This document shows, piece by piece, positions 39,724-49,098 of a DNA stretch of 64,000 nt. This stretch comes from an uncultured Pseudodesulfovibrio sp. (GTDB lineage: Bacteria; Desulfobacterota; Desulfovibrionia; Desulfovibrionales; Desulfovibrionaceae). The stretch is from contig NZ_OY761823.1 of the NCBI RefSeq assembly GCF_963664965.1, forward strand, positions 3,304,001 through 3,368,000, read 5' to 3'. The notes below the pieces were generated by a model. The model did not search any database. It was given only the letters and a program-made list of their open reading frames with translations, and had not been told where the DNA came from. Positions within the stretch are counted from its first letter, which is position 1, and every line of letters begins with the position of its first letter. The position numbers and the translations under genes are program-made.

Positions 39724-40510
39724 CGTCATCCTCCCCGAGATAGGCCTTGATCACGGCCGGGTTCTCGGCGATCTCCTGCGGCGTTCCATCGGCTATCATG
39801 CGCCCATAGTCAAGCACATAAATGCGATCGGACATGGACATGACCATTTTCATATCGTGTTCAATAAGCATTATGGAGATGTCAAACCGGTCGCGGATAT
39901 CCACAATAAGTTTCTCAAGCTCCAGTGTTTCTTGAGGATTCATGCCTGCGGCAGGTTCATCCAGAAGCAGCAGAAACGGATCGGTTGCCAAAGCGCGGGC
40001 AATTTCAAGCCGACGCTGTTTTCCATAAGGAATATTGGAAGCCAGTTCGTTGACGTACTCTTCCAGTCCGACGAGCTTGAGCAGTTCATAGCTCTTGCCG
40101 ATGACGGCCTGTTCCTCATCACGAGTGGCCTTATTGCGTGAGACAGCCCCCCAAATCGAGGACTTGGTCCGGCAATGCGTGCCGATCATGACGTTCTCAA
40201 GGGCGGTCATGGACGGAAAGAGCCGGATGTTCTGGAAAGTTCGCGCCATGCCGAGCTCGGTAACGATGTTCGGCTTGCGGCCATTGATACGCAGGGTTTT
40301 ACCCTTGGCTTCAGGATCGATGAGCACACTGCCGCTGGTCGGGCTGTAAATGCCCGTGATGCAGTTGAAGAACGTGGTCTTGCCCGCACCGTTGGGTCCG
40401 ATAAGTGCCACGATTTCCTTGTCGCCAACCACGAGATCGACTTCGTCAAGGGCACGGATGCCCCCGAAGTCCTTGCTCACGGAATTAACGTTGAGAACTG
40501 GATTATTCAT
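39716..40510 (-). CDS. livG: Branched-chain amino acid ABC transporter ATP-binding protein LivG
   Basis: 264 residues from the ATG at 40510; the longer open frame runs back into livM and is not family-like. Walker A GPNGAGKTTFFNCITGIY, the LivG-type ARTFQNIRLFPSMTALENVM, signature IPYGKQRRLEIARAL (degenerate, as usual in LivG) and Walker B LLLLDEPAAGMNPQE. It overlaps livM by 8 bp and livF by 8 bp, so the three are translationally coupled. Confidence 0.95.
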
Positions 40511-41795
40511 TGGCACCGCCCGCGGTAGTTGCTGCTTCGTACTTGTAGACCTTGCGCTTGGCGCTGATAAGCCCCTGCGGGCGGAAGACCATGACCAGCA
40601 CCATGATGGCACCGAACAGGAGCATCCTGAATTCAGCAAAATCACGCAGATACTCGGGCACCAGAATCAGGATGATGGCACCCGCGATGACGCCCCGGAT
40701 CGAGCCCATGCCACCGATGACGACAACGGACAGGATGATGGCCGACTCCCAGAAGGTAAAGGACGCGGGATTGATGAACGTGGTCTTGGCCGCGAACACG
40801 ACACCGGCCATACCGGCCCATGTCGCACCGAGCGAGAATGCCATGAGCTTGGTCTTCATCTTGTCGATGCCCATGGCCTGACAGGCTATCTCATCCTCAC
40901 GCAGGGCGAGCCACGCACGCCCTATACGGGAATTCTGCAATCGATTGACGCAGAAAATGGTGAAAATGACCAATCCGATCATGATGTAATACATGTATTG
41001 GGTCGAGGCGATCACACCCATCTTCATTCCGAAGAGAGCAGGACGGTCAATGCCGGAGATGCCGGAGGGTCCCATGGTCACTTCGCCCCAGTTTTCAAGT
41101 ACGAGACGGATGATCTCACCGAACCCGAGGGTGACGATGGCAAGATAGTCGCCCCGCAACCTGAGCACGGGAAAACCGAGAAGGATACCGCAGATGGCTC
41201 CGAGCACCGCGCCGACTGGAAGCATGTACCAGAAACCGATGTCCCAATGCATGTTACACAGGGCGTAGGCATACGCGCCCACGGCGTAAAAGGCCACGTA
41301 TCCGAGGTCCAGCAGACCGGCCAGACCGACAACGATATTGAGGCCGAGGCCGAGCACGATATAGACCAGACACGAAATCATGATGTTTGTCTGGTACAGA
41401 TCAAACACCTTGGGGAAGGCCAGTGCGGCCAAAAGAATCACACCGACGGCAACCACCTTGAGAATGGTGTTGGACTGAATCCGTGTCAGCAGGGATTCGA
41501 CCTTGCTTTCCTCTCTGGTCTCGTCCTTTTTCAATTCCTTGCGTGCCAACAGCCAGCGCCAGACAAAGGAACCAAAGAAAATGGCAACCGCGATGTAGGC
41601 CATTCTCTCCCAATGCCACACCACGGTCTTCTCAATGGTATTGACCCGAATCACCATGATCGGGAAAGTAAGAAAAACGAACCAGATCGCAGCGAGAAAG
41701 GACTTCTTGAACGCATGGGCGACACTGTCGCACCCGGCACTCAGGAAGAACTCCACAAAGCTCATTTGGTCCGGTGATTTTATTGCATTACTCAC
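40503..41795 (-). CDS. livM: Branched-chain amino acid ABC transporter permease LivM
   Basis: 430 residues, longer than the usual 320-360 because of about 100 N-terminal residues with extra membrane segments. The core has GLGLNIVVGLAGLLDLGYVAFYAVGAYAYAL and the late LREDEIACQAMGID cytoplasmic loop that contacts the ATPase. It pairs with LivH in the inner membrane. It lies 50 bp after livH. The extended N-terminus is also seen in E. coli LivM. Confidence 0.93.
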   Translation of the reverse strand: MSNAIKSPDQMSFVEFFLSAGCDSVAHAFKKSFLAAIWFVFLTFPIMVIRVNTIEKTVVWHWERMAYIAVAIFFGSFVWRWLLARKELKKDETREESKVESLLTRIQSNTILKVVAVGVILLAALAFPKVFDLYQTNIMISCLVYIVLGLGLNIVVGLAGLLDLGYVAFYAVGAYAYALCNMHWDIGFWYMLPVGAVLGAICGILLGFPVLRLRGDYLAIVTLGFGEIIRLVLENWGEVTMGPSGISGIDRPALFGMKMGVIASTQYMYYIMIGLVIFTIFCVNRLQNSRIGRAWLALREDEIACQAMGIDKMKTKLMAFSLGATWAGMAGVVFAAKTTFINPASFTFWESAIILSVVVIGGMGSIRGVIAGAIILILVPEYLRDFAEFRMLLFGAIMVLVMVFRPQGLISAKRKVYKYEAATTAGGANE

Positions 41796-41845
41796 TATAT
41801 ATTCCTTGCGTGAACAGACGGCCGGGACCGTCGTAAAATCTCAAT

Positions 41846-42748
41846 TTACACCTTCTGAATCTTTTCCTTACCCATGATACCAGCAGGCCGGAAAATCAGA
41901 ATGAGCACCAACAGGCAGAATGCGAACACGTCCTCGTAGTCCGAGGAAACGTAGCCCGTGGCAAACGCCTCGGTCAGCCCGAGAACGAGTGCGCCGAGCA
42001 TGGCTCCGGGTATGGAACCGATTCCGCCCAGCACCGCAGCGGTAAACGCCTTGATGCCGGCAATGAAGCCGATGAAATAGTTGATCTGCCCGATGTGCGA
42101 GGCAATGAGTACACCGCCGACGGCGGCCAGACTGGAGCCGATCACAAAGGTGGCAGAAATGACCATATCGACATTGATGCCGACCAGCAGCGCCATCTTG
42201 CGATTCTGCGCGGTGGCACGCATGGCCTTGCCCAGCTTGGTATACTTGATGAACAACGTCAGCCCGATGCAGACGGCAACCGTGGACAGCACGATGACCA
42301 GTTCGGACGAACTCATGGGAAACCCGCTGCCCTTCAGGAAATCGAACTCGGGAATGAGTTCGGGAAACGGCAGAAAGTCCGAGGTCTGAGAAAGCATGAC
42401 GTAGTTTTGCAGAAAGATAGACATACCGATCGCGGAAATAAGCGGCGACAGACGCGGGGCACCGCGAAGCGGCTTATACGCGACCTTTTCGATGGTGTAA
42501 CCGTAAGCGGCAGCCCAGATGACGGCACAGACAAGCGCGATCGCCAGAATCGAGGCACCGGGGAACCCGAGCATGGTGAGCAGACCTGCAACGATGAGGC
42601 CCGTAAACGCGCCGATCATGTAGATCTCGCCATGCGCGAAGTTGATAAGCTCGATAATGCCGTAGACCATGGTGTAGCCCAAGGCTATGAGCGCATAAAT
42701 ACTGCCACGGGTCAATCCGCCGAAAAGCAGTTCCAGAAAATAATCCAT
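41846..42748 (-). CDS. livH: Branched-chain amino acid ABC transporter permease LivH
   Basis: 300 residues with eight membrane segments. Family blocks include GLTRGSIYALIALGYTMVYGIIELINFAHGE, RATAQNRKMALLVGINVD and AVLGGIGSIPGAMLGALVLGLTE. It is the permease partner of LivM. A 10-bp hairpin separates it from the binding-protein gene livJ upstream. Confidence 0.95.
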   Translation of the reverse strand: MDYFLELLFGGLTRGSIYALIALGYTMVYGIIELINFAHGEIYMIGAFTGLIVAGLLTMLGFPGASILAIALVCAVIWAAAYGYTIEKVAYKPLRGAPRLSPLISAIGMSIFLQNYVMLSQTSDFLPFPELIPEFDFLKGSGFPMSSSELVIVLSTVAVCIGLTLFIKYTKLGKAMRATAQNRKMALLVGINVDMVISATFVIGSSLAAVGGVLIASHIGQINYFIGFIAGIKAFTAAVLGGIGSIPGAMLGALVLGLTEAFATGYVSSDYEDVFAFCLLVLILIFRPAGIMGKEKIQKV

Positions 42749-42770
42749 TTGCGTCCCTGTATTAAATAAC

Positions 42771-42802
42771 GCCAGGGGACAGGTAAAAACCCGTCCCCTG
42801 GC
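42771..42802 (-). terminator. Strong hairpin between livJ and livH
   Basis: Perfect 10-base arms (42771-42780 and 42793-42802) with an inner GG/CC pair and no downstream T tract on the minus strand. It probably stabilises the livJ message or attenuates transcription into livH, so that more binding protein than permease is made. Confidence 0.5.
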
Positions 42803-42825
42803 CCAATGCTTTTATCTGTTAAAAC

Positions 42826-43998
42826 CTACTTTACTTCCACGTATTTGCCGTCTTTGACCTGATAGATAGCAAAGCCAACGCCCTCGGCATCACCCTTGGA
42901 ATCAAACTTGATCTTGCCGACTGCGGTGTCAACATACTTGGTCCGCAGGGCTTCGGTGACCTTGGCATAATCGGTGGAACCGGCATTCTCGACAGCCTTC
43001 AGCAGAGCCAGGGCGGCGGAGTATGCTTCCGGGAAGAACGGGCCGGGGTCGGCACCGAATTCCTTCTTGTGAGCGGCAACGGCTTCCTTGTAGATCTCGT
43101 TGGCGGAGAAATCCATGGGGCCAGTGGCGTAGACGCCTTCAGCGTATTTGCCTGCGACCTTGATGAAGGTTTCGTCCTTCACGCCGTCATCGGACAGGAA
43201 CGGGATGTCGATGTTTTTCTTACGCATGGCGGAAACGATCTTGGAAGCTTCGGGGTGGTAACCGCCGAAGATGACCGCGTCAGCACCGCTGCTCTTGATC
43301 TTCTGGACGACAGCGGAATAATCCACTGCACCGGGAGTCACGCCTTCGAACAAGGTGACTTCCATGCCGTCTTCCTTCTCGACAAACTGCTTGCAGAAAG
43401 AGGCAAAGCCCTTTCCGTAGTCACCCTTGTCATGGATAACGGCGATCTTCTTGAGACCGAGGCCCTTGGCAAAGGCGACTTCAAGAGCGGCCTGAGCGTC
43501 ATCAGGAGCGATGGTGCGGAAGAAGTTCGGGTACTCGCCGGACTGGGTCAGCGGCGGGTTGGTGGCGGAAGGAGACATGAGAACGATTTCAGACTCGGCG
43601 TAGATGGGCAGCGCGGCCTTGGTAGCGCCGGAGCAGATGTGACCGAGAACGATCTTGACATCGTCGGACAACATCTTGGTGGCGGCGTTGGTAGCCAGTT
43701 CAGGCTTGCACTGATCGTCCTGAGAGACGACTTCCACCTGCATGCCGTTCACACCGCCGGCAGCGTTGACCTTGGCGGCAACGAGCTTGGCAGCATTGAC
43801 AGTGGGCAGACCATAAGAAGCCAGGTCGCCGGAATGAGCGCCAGCAACACCGAGAACCAGTTTTCCGGCCGGAGCGACTTCCCCAGTCGCCACGTCAGCC
43901 TGCTCATCCTTTTTTTCAGCCTTTTCCATTTCTCCGCCACAAGCTGCCAACATTGCCACCATGGCAATGCACAGTGCGATCAGATGCAGTTTTCTCAT
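42826..43998 (-). CDS. livJ: Branched-chain amino acid ABC transporter substrate-binding lipoprotein
   Basis: 390 residues from the ATG at 43998, with GAGAGGAAG. Signal peptide with lipobox LAAC, then a Glu/Lys linker and a type 1 periplasmic binding fold (KLVLGVAGAHSGDLASYG, INAAGGVNG-like VNAAGGVNG, KIVLGHICSGATKAALPIY, LMSPSATNPPLT). It binds the amino acid and delivers it to LivHMGF. A disulfide is possible between DDQCKPE and GHICSGA. The promoter is at 44113-44140, with a leader of about 107 nt. Confidence 0.93.
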   Translation of the reverse strand: MRKLHLIALCIAMVAMLAACGGEMEKAEKKDEQADVATGEVAPAGKLVLGVAGAHSGDLASYGLPTVNAAKLVAAKVNAAGGVNGMQVEVVSQDDQCKPELATNAATKMLSDDVKIVLGHICSGATKAALPIYAESEIVLMSPSATNPPLTQSGEYPNFFRTIAPDDAQAALEVAFAKGLGLKKIAVIHDKGDYGKGFASFCKQFVEKEDGMEVTLFEGVTPGAVDYSAVVQKIKSSGADAVIFGGYHPEASKIVSAMRKKNIDIPFLSDDGVKDETFIKVAGKYAEGVYATGPMDFSANEIYKEAVAAHKKEFGADPGPFFPEAYSAALALLKAVENAGSTDYAKVTEALRTKYVDTAVGKIKFDSKGDAEGVGFAIYQVKDGKYVEVK

Positions 43999-44112
43999 AC
44001 TTCCTCTCCTCAGTTCGTATAAGGTTCCAACAGCAACATACTGCTTACATACGCAGGACATTATCACTTGGTTGAATCTCCGTCTCCCCACGGATTTTCA
44101 ACACAATGACCC

Positions 44113-44140
44113 ATTGTATTTATTTTACAAATCTTGTCAA
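44113..44140 (-). promoter_or_regulatory. Promoter of the liv operon
   Basis: On the minus strand: a perfect TTGACA (44135-44140), a 16-bp spacer and TACAAT (44113-44118). It lies about 110 bp before the livJ start in AT-rich DNA. Confidence 0.65.
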
Positions 44141-44192
44141 TATGTTACGCCCTTTACTGCGCCTCACTAACCCTTTGTATTTTCAAAATCTT

Positions 44193-44786
44193 TTACTTCT
44201 CAATTTCTTGGGCCGCCAACTTTCGCATTTCAGCATCATTCTTTTCCAGTTTCAGCACTTTTTCGAAATATTTTCGGGCTTCAACCGGTTTCTTGAAATA
44301 ATGCTTGTAAATGACCCCGAGGTTGAACATCGCCAGCGTGTCAGCCGGATCGATCTCGAGAATCTGTTCATAGTAGGCAGACGCCTTCACGAATTCTTCC
44401 TTGTTGAAATAGGCAATACCGATCGCCTTGAGCACGTCGGTGTTCCCCGGCTTCAGTTCATTGGCCTTTTCAAGCGGCTCCAAAGCCCGATCCCAGGCAC
44501 GCATCATGAGAAACGAGTTGCCGAGATTGACAAGCGCTTCCACGTCATTGGGGTTTTCCTCAACACGGGCCATGAATTCCTTTACACGAGCCATGCCGCC
44601 CCCCTGCCCCATACCGGGCGGAGGAGTCGCTCCCTCCCCGGACATGCTGCTGGGCTGCTGCCCTTTCACGAACAGGTTCGGGTTGTCCATGCGGTACATG
44701 AAACTGGTCACGAACATGGCCGCAACCGAAACAACCACGGCGAGAATCACCGCCTTGCGACCGAAAACCACGGATTTAGCCGTCAT
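44193..44786 (-). CDS. Membrane-anchored TPR protein of the cytochrome c maturation cluster
   Basis: 197 residues from the ATG at 44786, preceded by GGGGGAAG. One N-terminal membrane helix (residues 11-32), a Pro/Gly linker, then three TPR units (DVEALVNLGNSFLMMRAWDRALEPLEKANELKP, then AIGIAYFNKEEFVKASAYYEQILEIDP, and a third). This resembles the TPR half of CcmI/NrfG-type factors that hold apocytochrome c. It is the last gene of the ccm cluster and overlaps ccmD by 11 bp. No CxxC-containing CcmH is nearby. Confidence 0.75.
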   Translation of the reverse strand: MTAKSVVFGRKAVILAVVVSVAAMFVTSFMYRMDNPNLFVKGQQPSSMSGEGATPPPGMGQGGGMARVKEFMARVEENPNDVEALVNLGNSFLMMRAWDRALEPLEKANELKPGNTDVLKAIGIAYFNKEEFVKASAYYEQILEIDPADTLAMFNLGVIYKHYFKKPVEARKYFEKVLKLEKNDAEMRKLAAQEIEK

Positions 44787-44922
44787 TGTCTTCCCCCAGA
44801 AGTTCGAGCTGTCGGACACGCTTCTCCAACGTGCTGGACTTGCCAGCCAGGAAAATGAGATATCCGGCCACACCGAGCCAGACTGCCGCGTTTGCCATAA
44901 AAAGATACGTGGTTGCAGACAT
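44776..44922 (-). CDS. ccmD: Heme exporter protein D (CcmD)
   Basis: 48 residues from the ATG at 44922, preceded by AGAGGGAT; the longer open frame begins inside ccmC and is not credible. One membrane helix (YLFMANAAVWLGVAGYLIFLAG), then a charged helix (LEKRVRQLELL), the standard CcmD plan. It helps release holo-CcmE from the CcmABC complex. It lies between ccmC and the TPR gene. Confidence 0.85.
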   Translation of the reverse strand: MSATTYLFMANAAVWLGVAGYLIFLAGKSSTLEKRVRQLELLGEDNDG

Positions 44923-44950
44923 GATATATCCCTCTTTAAATCCGTTGATT

Positions 44951-45613
44951 CTATTCTTCGTCCCAAATGAGCATGGCTTCAAGACGAGCCTGCTGCGCCA
45001 ACTGTTTCGCCCGCGTCAGGAGCATGGCTCCCCACACGAAACCGAAAGCGGTCAACCCGGCGAAAACCGTCTGCCACATCCGTATTTCCATGCCGGAACC
45101 CTTGCGAGCCAGACCGTCGGGATGTGCGCTGCCCCACAGCTTTGCCGCAAAAAACACGAGCGGCACATCGAGAAACGCCACAATGCCGAGAACGGCGCAC
45201 ACGAGCGCCTTGCGGTCCCGGCCCATGGGCGTCGAGCGCAGCACGAGATACCCCGCATACACATACCACATGATGAGCGCGGTGGTCAGTTTCGGGTCCC
45301 ACAGCCACCAGTGGCCCCACTCGGCACGGGCCCAGACCGAACCGGTGACCAGTGCGAGGGTTGCGAACAGCACGCCGATCTCTGCGGCCGCCCCGGCCAC
45401 CCGGTCATACACCGGCTTGCGACTGAAGAGGTACAGGATGGACGACACGAAAACCACGAAGAAGCTCACCAGCCCCCACCACGAACACGGCAAATGCATG
45501 TAGAAAATCTTCTGCACCGGCCCGGACTGGGCAACCGGCGCATAAAACCAGATCATGTACTGTTGAACCAACAGGGCGACTGCCGCCACTGCAGCCAGTA
45601 TCTTTACCTTCAT
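44951..45613 (-). CDS. ccmC: Heme exporter protein C (CcmC)
   Basis: 220 residues with six membrane segments. The tryptophan-rich heme-handling motif is WGHWWLWDPKLT, flanked by the conserved His of KIFYMHLPCSWW and of WGSAHPDG. It loads heme onto CcmE. It is seven bp from ccmB upstream and 28 bp from ccmD downstream. Confidence 0.95.
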   Translation of the reverse strand: MKVKILAAVAAVALLVQQYMIWFYAPVAQSGPVQKIFYMHLPCSWWGLVSFFVVFVSSILYLFSRKPVYDRVAGAAAEIGVLFATLALVTGSVWARAEWGHWWLWDPKLTTALIMWYVYAGYLVLRSTPMGRDRKALVCAVLGIVAFLDVPLVFFAAKLWGSAHPDGLARKGSGMEIRMWQTVFAGLTAFGFVWGAMLLTRAKQLAQQARLEAMLIWDEE

Positions 45614-45619
45614 AAGAAC

Positions 45620-46297
45620 CTACTCTTCTCCACTGTAGACAAACGGGAACAGGAACAGACCCGCTCCGGCGAACAAACAGTCAAAGGCGAAAATCAAACC
45701 GACCCAGCTGTTGTAGCCATCCGGGCCATCCGGGGAAAAACACATGCCGAACAGGGTAATGCCCGACAGAAGCACCGGCAGCAAAAGCGGAAAAACGATA
45801 ACCGACAGCAACGACTCGCGAGCGGCCTGTCCCTGCGACAAGGCTCCGAGCAGCGCACCGATGACCACCAGCCCGATATCCGCACCAATGAGCGTGATGC
45901 ACAGCAGCCACCACGGGCCGTGAATGGTCTGACCGAGAAACGCGACAGTCGCGGGCAGAAAGACAAGCTGCGAGACCAGCAGCAGGCTCAGTCCGGCAAC
46001 CCCCTTGCCGATCCAGACGGCATGCACCGGCACAGGCGACGACAAAATGCCGATACGCGCACCGTTGGCCTCCTCGATGGCGAACAGGTCGTTGAACACG
46101 AGCACCAGCCCGAATGCCGACGCAAGCCAGAAGATGGCCCCGGCTGCCTGTGCGGTAATCTGCCCGCCAAGCGGCTTGGACAGACTGAACAGAAAAATCA
46201 GAAGCAGTCCGAGCAGGACGGCCTGAACAAGCCCCTGCCCACCGGACATGGACAGTTTCAAATCCTTGGAAGCAATGACTCCTGCGCGCTTCAGCAT
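45620..46297 (-). CDS. ccmB: Heme exporter protein B (CcmB)
   Basis: 225 residues with six membrane segments. It opens with ASKDLKLSMSGGQGLVQAVLLGLLLIFLFSL and contains FNDLFAIEEANGARIGILSSPVPVHAVWIGK, which match CcmB. It is the permease subunit driven by CcmA. It overlaps ccmA by 7 bp. Confidence 0.93.
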   Translation of the reverse strand: MLKRAGVIASKDLKLSMSGGQGLVQAVLLGLLLIFLFSLSKPLGGQITAQAAGAIFWLASAFGLVLVFNDLFAIEEANGARIGILSSPVPVHAVWIGKGVAGLSLLLVSQLVFLPATVAFLGQTIHGPWWLLCITLIGADIGLVVIGALLGALSQGQAARESLLSVIVFPLLLPVLLSGITLFGMCFSPDGPDGYNSWVGLIFAFDCLFAGAGLFLFPFVYSGEE

Positions 46298-46962
46298 GCC
46301 TCCACCTCCGGTGCATATCCCGATGCCGCCCCGAAATATTCGACCTTCCGGCCGCCGATGGCGAGCACGATGTCAGCGAGAGCGGTGTCCTCGGCAACGT
46401 GATGGCTGATCCAGACCACGCTTGTTCCCCGGTCGCGAAATCCCGTGATTTCCCTTCGCAGGGTCGCGAGTGACTTCGGATCGAGTCCGGTTCCGGGCTC
46501 ATCAAGGAAAATGAGCTTCGGCTCCACAAGATAGATGCGTGCCAGATTGAGACGCTGGGCCATGCCGCGCGAAAAGGACCCGGCCTTTTCCTCGGCGGCA
46601 CGTTCAAGCCCCACCCGTTTCAGCAGTTGCATCAACTCGTCACGGGATGGAGACAGATCATACATGCTGCCCCAGAATTTCAGATTGGCGAGCGCGGACA
46701 TCCCCGGATAAATGAACGTCGAATGCCCGAGATAGGCAACGTCCTCAGGGTCGAGATTCAGGCTCACATCCCCGGCAGAGGGCTTGGACAATCCGGCCAT
46801 GATACGCATGAGCGTGGACTTGCCCGCACCGTTGGGACCAGCCACGAGCATAATCTGCCCCGGCCCGACCTCGCAGGATATCTCCTTGAACACGAGCTTG
46901 CTGCCGTAGAATTTGGCGGCACGCTTCACTGTGAGAAGCGGCTTCCCCGGATCGGCAGTCAT
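46291..46962 (-). CDS. ccmA: Cytochrome c biogenesis ATP-binding protein CcmA
   Basis: 223 residues. Walker A GPNGAGKST, a signature-like SFSRGMAQRLNLARIYL, Walker B LIFLDEPGTGLDP and switch His WISHHVAED. The FSRGMAQRL variant of the ABC signature is typical of CcmA. ATP hydrolysis drives release of heme-loaded CcmE. It is translationally coupled to ccmF (TAATG, one shared base) and ccmB. Confidence 0.93.
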   Translation of the reverse strand: MTADPGKPLLTVKRAAKFYGSKLVFKEISCEVGPGQIMLVAGPNGAGKSTLMRIMAGLSKPSAGDVSLNLDPEDVAYLGHSTFIYPGMSALANLKFWGSMYDLSPSRDELMQLLKRVGLERAAEEKAGSFSRGMAQRLNLARIYLVEPKLIFLDEPGTGLDPKSLATLRREITGFRDRGTSVVWISHHVAEDTALADIVLAIGGRKVEYFGAASGYAPEVEAC

Positions 46963-48857
46963 TATTTTTCCCTCTCAGGACGTCGCGTACGGGTCAACAC
47001 GAGCAGGGGCAGCAGGCACATGAGCGTACCGCCGATCCATATCCAGTTGACCAGCGGGTTGATGCTGATCTTGAAACTCGCCTTGTCGCCCTCGGTAAAC
47101 CCGAGCAGCGTTGAATACAGCTCATCACCAAGGCTGAAAATGGTGGAGACCTCGGCAAACTGCTGTCTTTCCCAGTTCACGTAGATACGTTTTTCAGGAG
47201 CCATCATTCCGAGCAATTCTCCGTCCCGCGAAACTTCCAGCAATGTGGTCGCACGGGCCCGAATTTCCTTGGTGCGGTCCTCGGCCATGCTCACATACTT
47301 GATGTCGTACTCACCGATATGCGCCACTTCGCCTTCGGACAGAACAAACTCCTGCTCGATCTTGTACGGCCCGGAAAAGGCCACGCCAAGCGCCATGAGC
47401 ACCAGCCCGAGATGAATGCCGTAGGCACCCCATGACCGCCGAGTCGTCCGAACAGCCGGATACAAAACGAAGAGCAGTACAATGGAAGCCATGGCAGCCA
47501 CCGACGCGGCAGCGGTCAGCAGAGCCAGTGGCTTGGTCATGCCAAAGAAATAAAAGGCGATCAGGCTGCCGACAAGCACGACACTCACGCCGATCAATCC
47601 CTTGGAATTGCGGACACCGCCCTTCCATCCGAGCCACGGACAGTAGGCGAAAATCAACACGATAAAGCTCAGGAACGGAAGGCAGACACGGTTGTAGAAA
47701 TGTGCGTCCAGCCCCATGGACTCGGTGGTCCAGATACGGCTGATGACCGGCCACATGGTGCCGATGGTGACGACCGCGCCAAGCGCGAGCAGGAACCATG
47801 CGGTGATGACCAGCATGCCCTGACGGCTGACAAGGTCGGACAGGGAGCGATGGGTATGCCGCTCGCCCATGAAAACGACCATCAGCGTAACGGCAATCCA
47901 GACCATCTGCGCCCAGAAAAGCGGAATAGCCACACCGGATTCACCGAACCCGTGAATGGACTGGATCACGCCGGAACGGGTCAGGTAGGTCGAAAAGACA
48001 CAGAGCAGGAACGTCAGGGACATGATGAAGACGTTGGTGCGTTGCAGGGCGTTACGCCGCGCCTCGATAATGGAGGTGTGAATAACGGCGGTTCCGGCAA
48101 ACCACGGAATAAGAGAAGCGTTTTCCACCGGGTCCCATGCCCAGTAGCCGCCCCAGCCGAGTTCCATGTAGGACCACCAGCCGCCCAGCACGATGCCTGC
48201 GGTCAGGAACGTCCATGACAGGATGTTCCAGTTGCGACAGACCTTGATCCACGATTTTTCTTCTCCCGCAATGCATGCGGCAAGGGCGCAGGCAGCCGGG
48301 ACGGCATACCCGGCAAAGCCGAGGAACAGGAGCGGCGGATGGAAGATCATGCCGGGATTGCGAAGCAGCGGATTCAGGCCGCGGCCGTCGTGCGGAGCCG
48401 GAATGATTTCAATGAATGGATTGCTCCAGCTTGTGAGCAGCAGCAGGAAAAAGCCCTGAATGGTCAGGAAGAACATCCAGAAATAGAGCCGCGTCCTCGG
48501 AGCAAGGGTCTTGTATCCCTGCGTCTGCACGAAAATCACACCGCAGAGAGCGATGATCAATTCCCAGAACAGCAGCGAACCTTCACGCCCGCCCCAGAAG
48601 GCTGTGAGCGTATAGACGAACGACAGCGCGTTATCCACGTTGTCATATACATATTCAAAGGAATAATCCCGTGAGGTCAGCGCCACGAGCAGAATAAGTG
48701 AGGAAAAGACAACGCCGCCGGACGCGATCTGCTGGCCGCGTTCGATAAGCGGCAGAGCCGAGTCTTTCCCGCTCCACGCGGCCATTGCGGCCCACGCTGC
48801 GAGAAAAAGAAAAGCGAGCAATGCGAAAAGCAGGCCCACATAACCGGTCAGGTGCAT
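46962..48857 (-). CDS. ccmF: Cytochrome c heme lyase subunit CcmF
   Basis: 631 residues from the ATG at 48857, preceded by GAAGGAG; 40 upstream open codons are unsupported. About 14 membrane segments; the WWD heme-handling domain is GWGGYWAWDPVENASLIPW, with WGGREGSLLFWELI and HPPLLFLGF blocks. A periplasmic domain lies near the C-terminus. It ligates heme to CxxCH motifs of apocytochromes. No ccmG or ccmH accompanies it here. Confidence 0.95.
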   Translation of the reverse strand: MHLTGYVGLLFALLAFLFLAAWAAMAAWSGKDSALPLIERGQQIASGGVVFSSLILLVALTSRDYSFEYVYDNVDNALSFVYTLTAFWGGREGSLLFWELIIALCGVIFVQTQGYKTLAPRTRLYFWMFFLTIQGFFLLLLTSWSNPFIEIIPAPHDGRGLNPLLRNPGMIFHPPLLFLGFAGYAVPAACALAACIAGEEKSWIKVCRNWNILSWTFLTAGIVLGGWWSYMELGWGGYWAWDPVENASLIPWFAGTAVIHTSIIEARRNALQRTNVFIMSLTFLLCVFSTYLTRSGVIQSIHGFGESGVAIPLFWAQMVWIAVTLMVVFMGERHTHRSLSDLVSRQGMLVITAWFLLALGAVVTIGTMWPVISRIWTTESMGLDAHFYNRVCLPFLSFIVLIFAYCPWLGWKGGVRNSKGLIGVSVVLVGSLIAFYFFGMTKPLALLTAAASVAAMASIVLLFVLYPAVRTTRRSWGAYGIHLGLVLMALGVAFSGPYKIEQEFVLSEGEVAHIGEYDIKYVSMAEDRTKEIRARATTLLEVSRDGELLGMMAPEKRIYVNWERQQFAEVSTIFSLGDELYSTLLGFTEGDKASFKISINPLVNWIWIGGTLMCLLPLLVLTRTRRPEREK

Positions 48858-49014
48858 AAAAACTCCTTCAAAACGAATTTTGCTTGCGGAATGCACAGCC
48901 ATACCGCACATCGGGACTGTACGTCCATGACCAAAGTCAAATGGCGATAAATCAGCCGTATCATCAGGCGCAACCATGTGAACAATTTTTCACCAGCCGC
49001 GATCCCGCTTCGAC

Positions 49015-49062
49015 AAAAAAACATCAGACCCAAAGCGGAGCCATCCGCACAGGCCTGATGTT
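49015..49062 (-). terminator. Terminator after ccmE
   Basis: AACATCAG (49020-49027) and CTGATGTT (49055-49062) pair around a second small GC stem. The minus strand then reads seven T. Its position between ccmE and ccmF suggests that ccmF-A-B-C-D has separate expression or depends on readthrough. Confidence 0.65.
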
Positions 49063-49098
49063 CATTGATATTTTGACAAATACAAGGCAAATGCAGGC

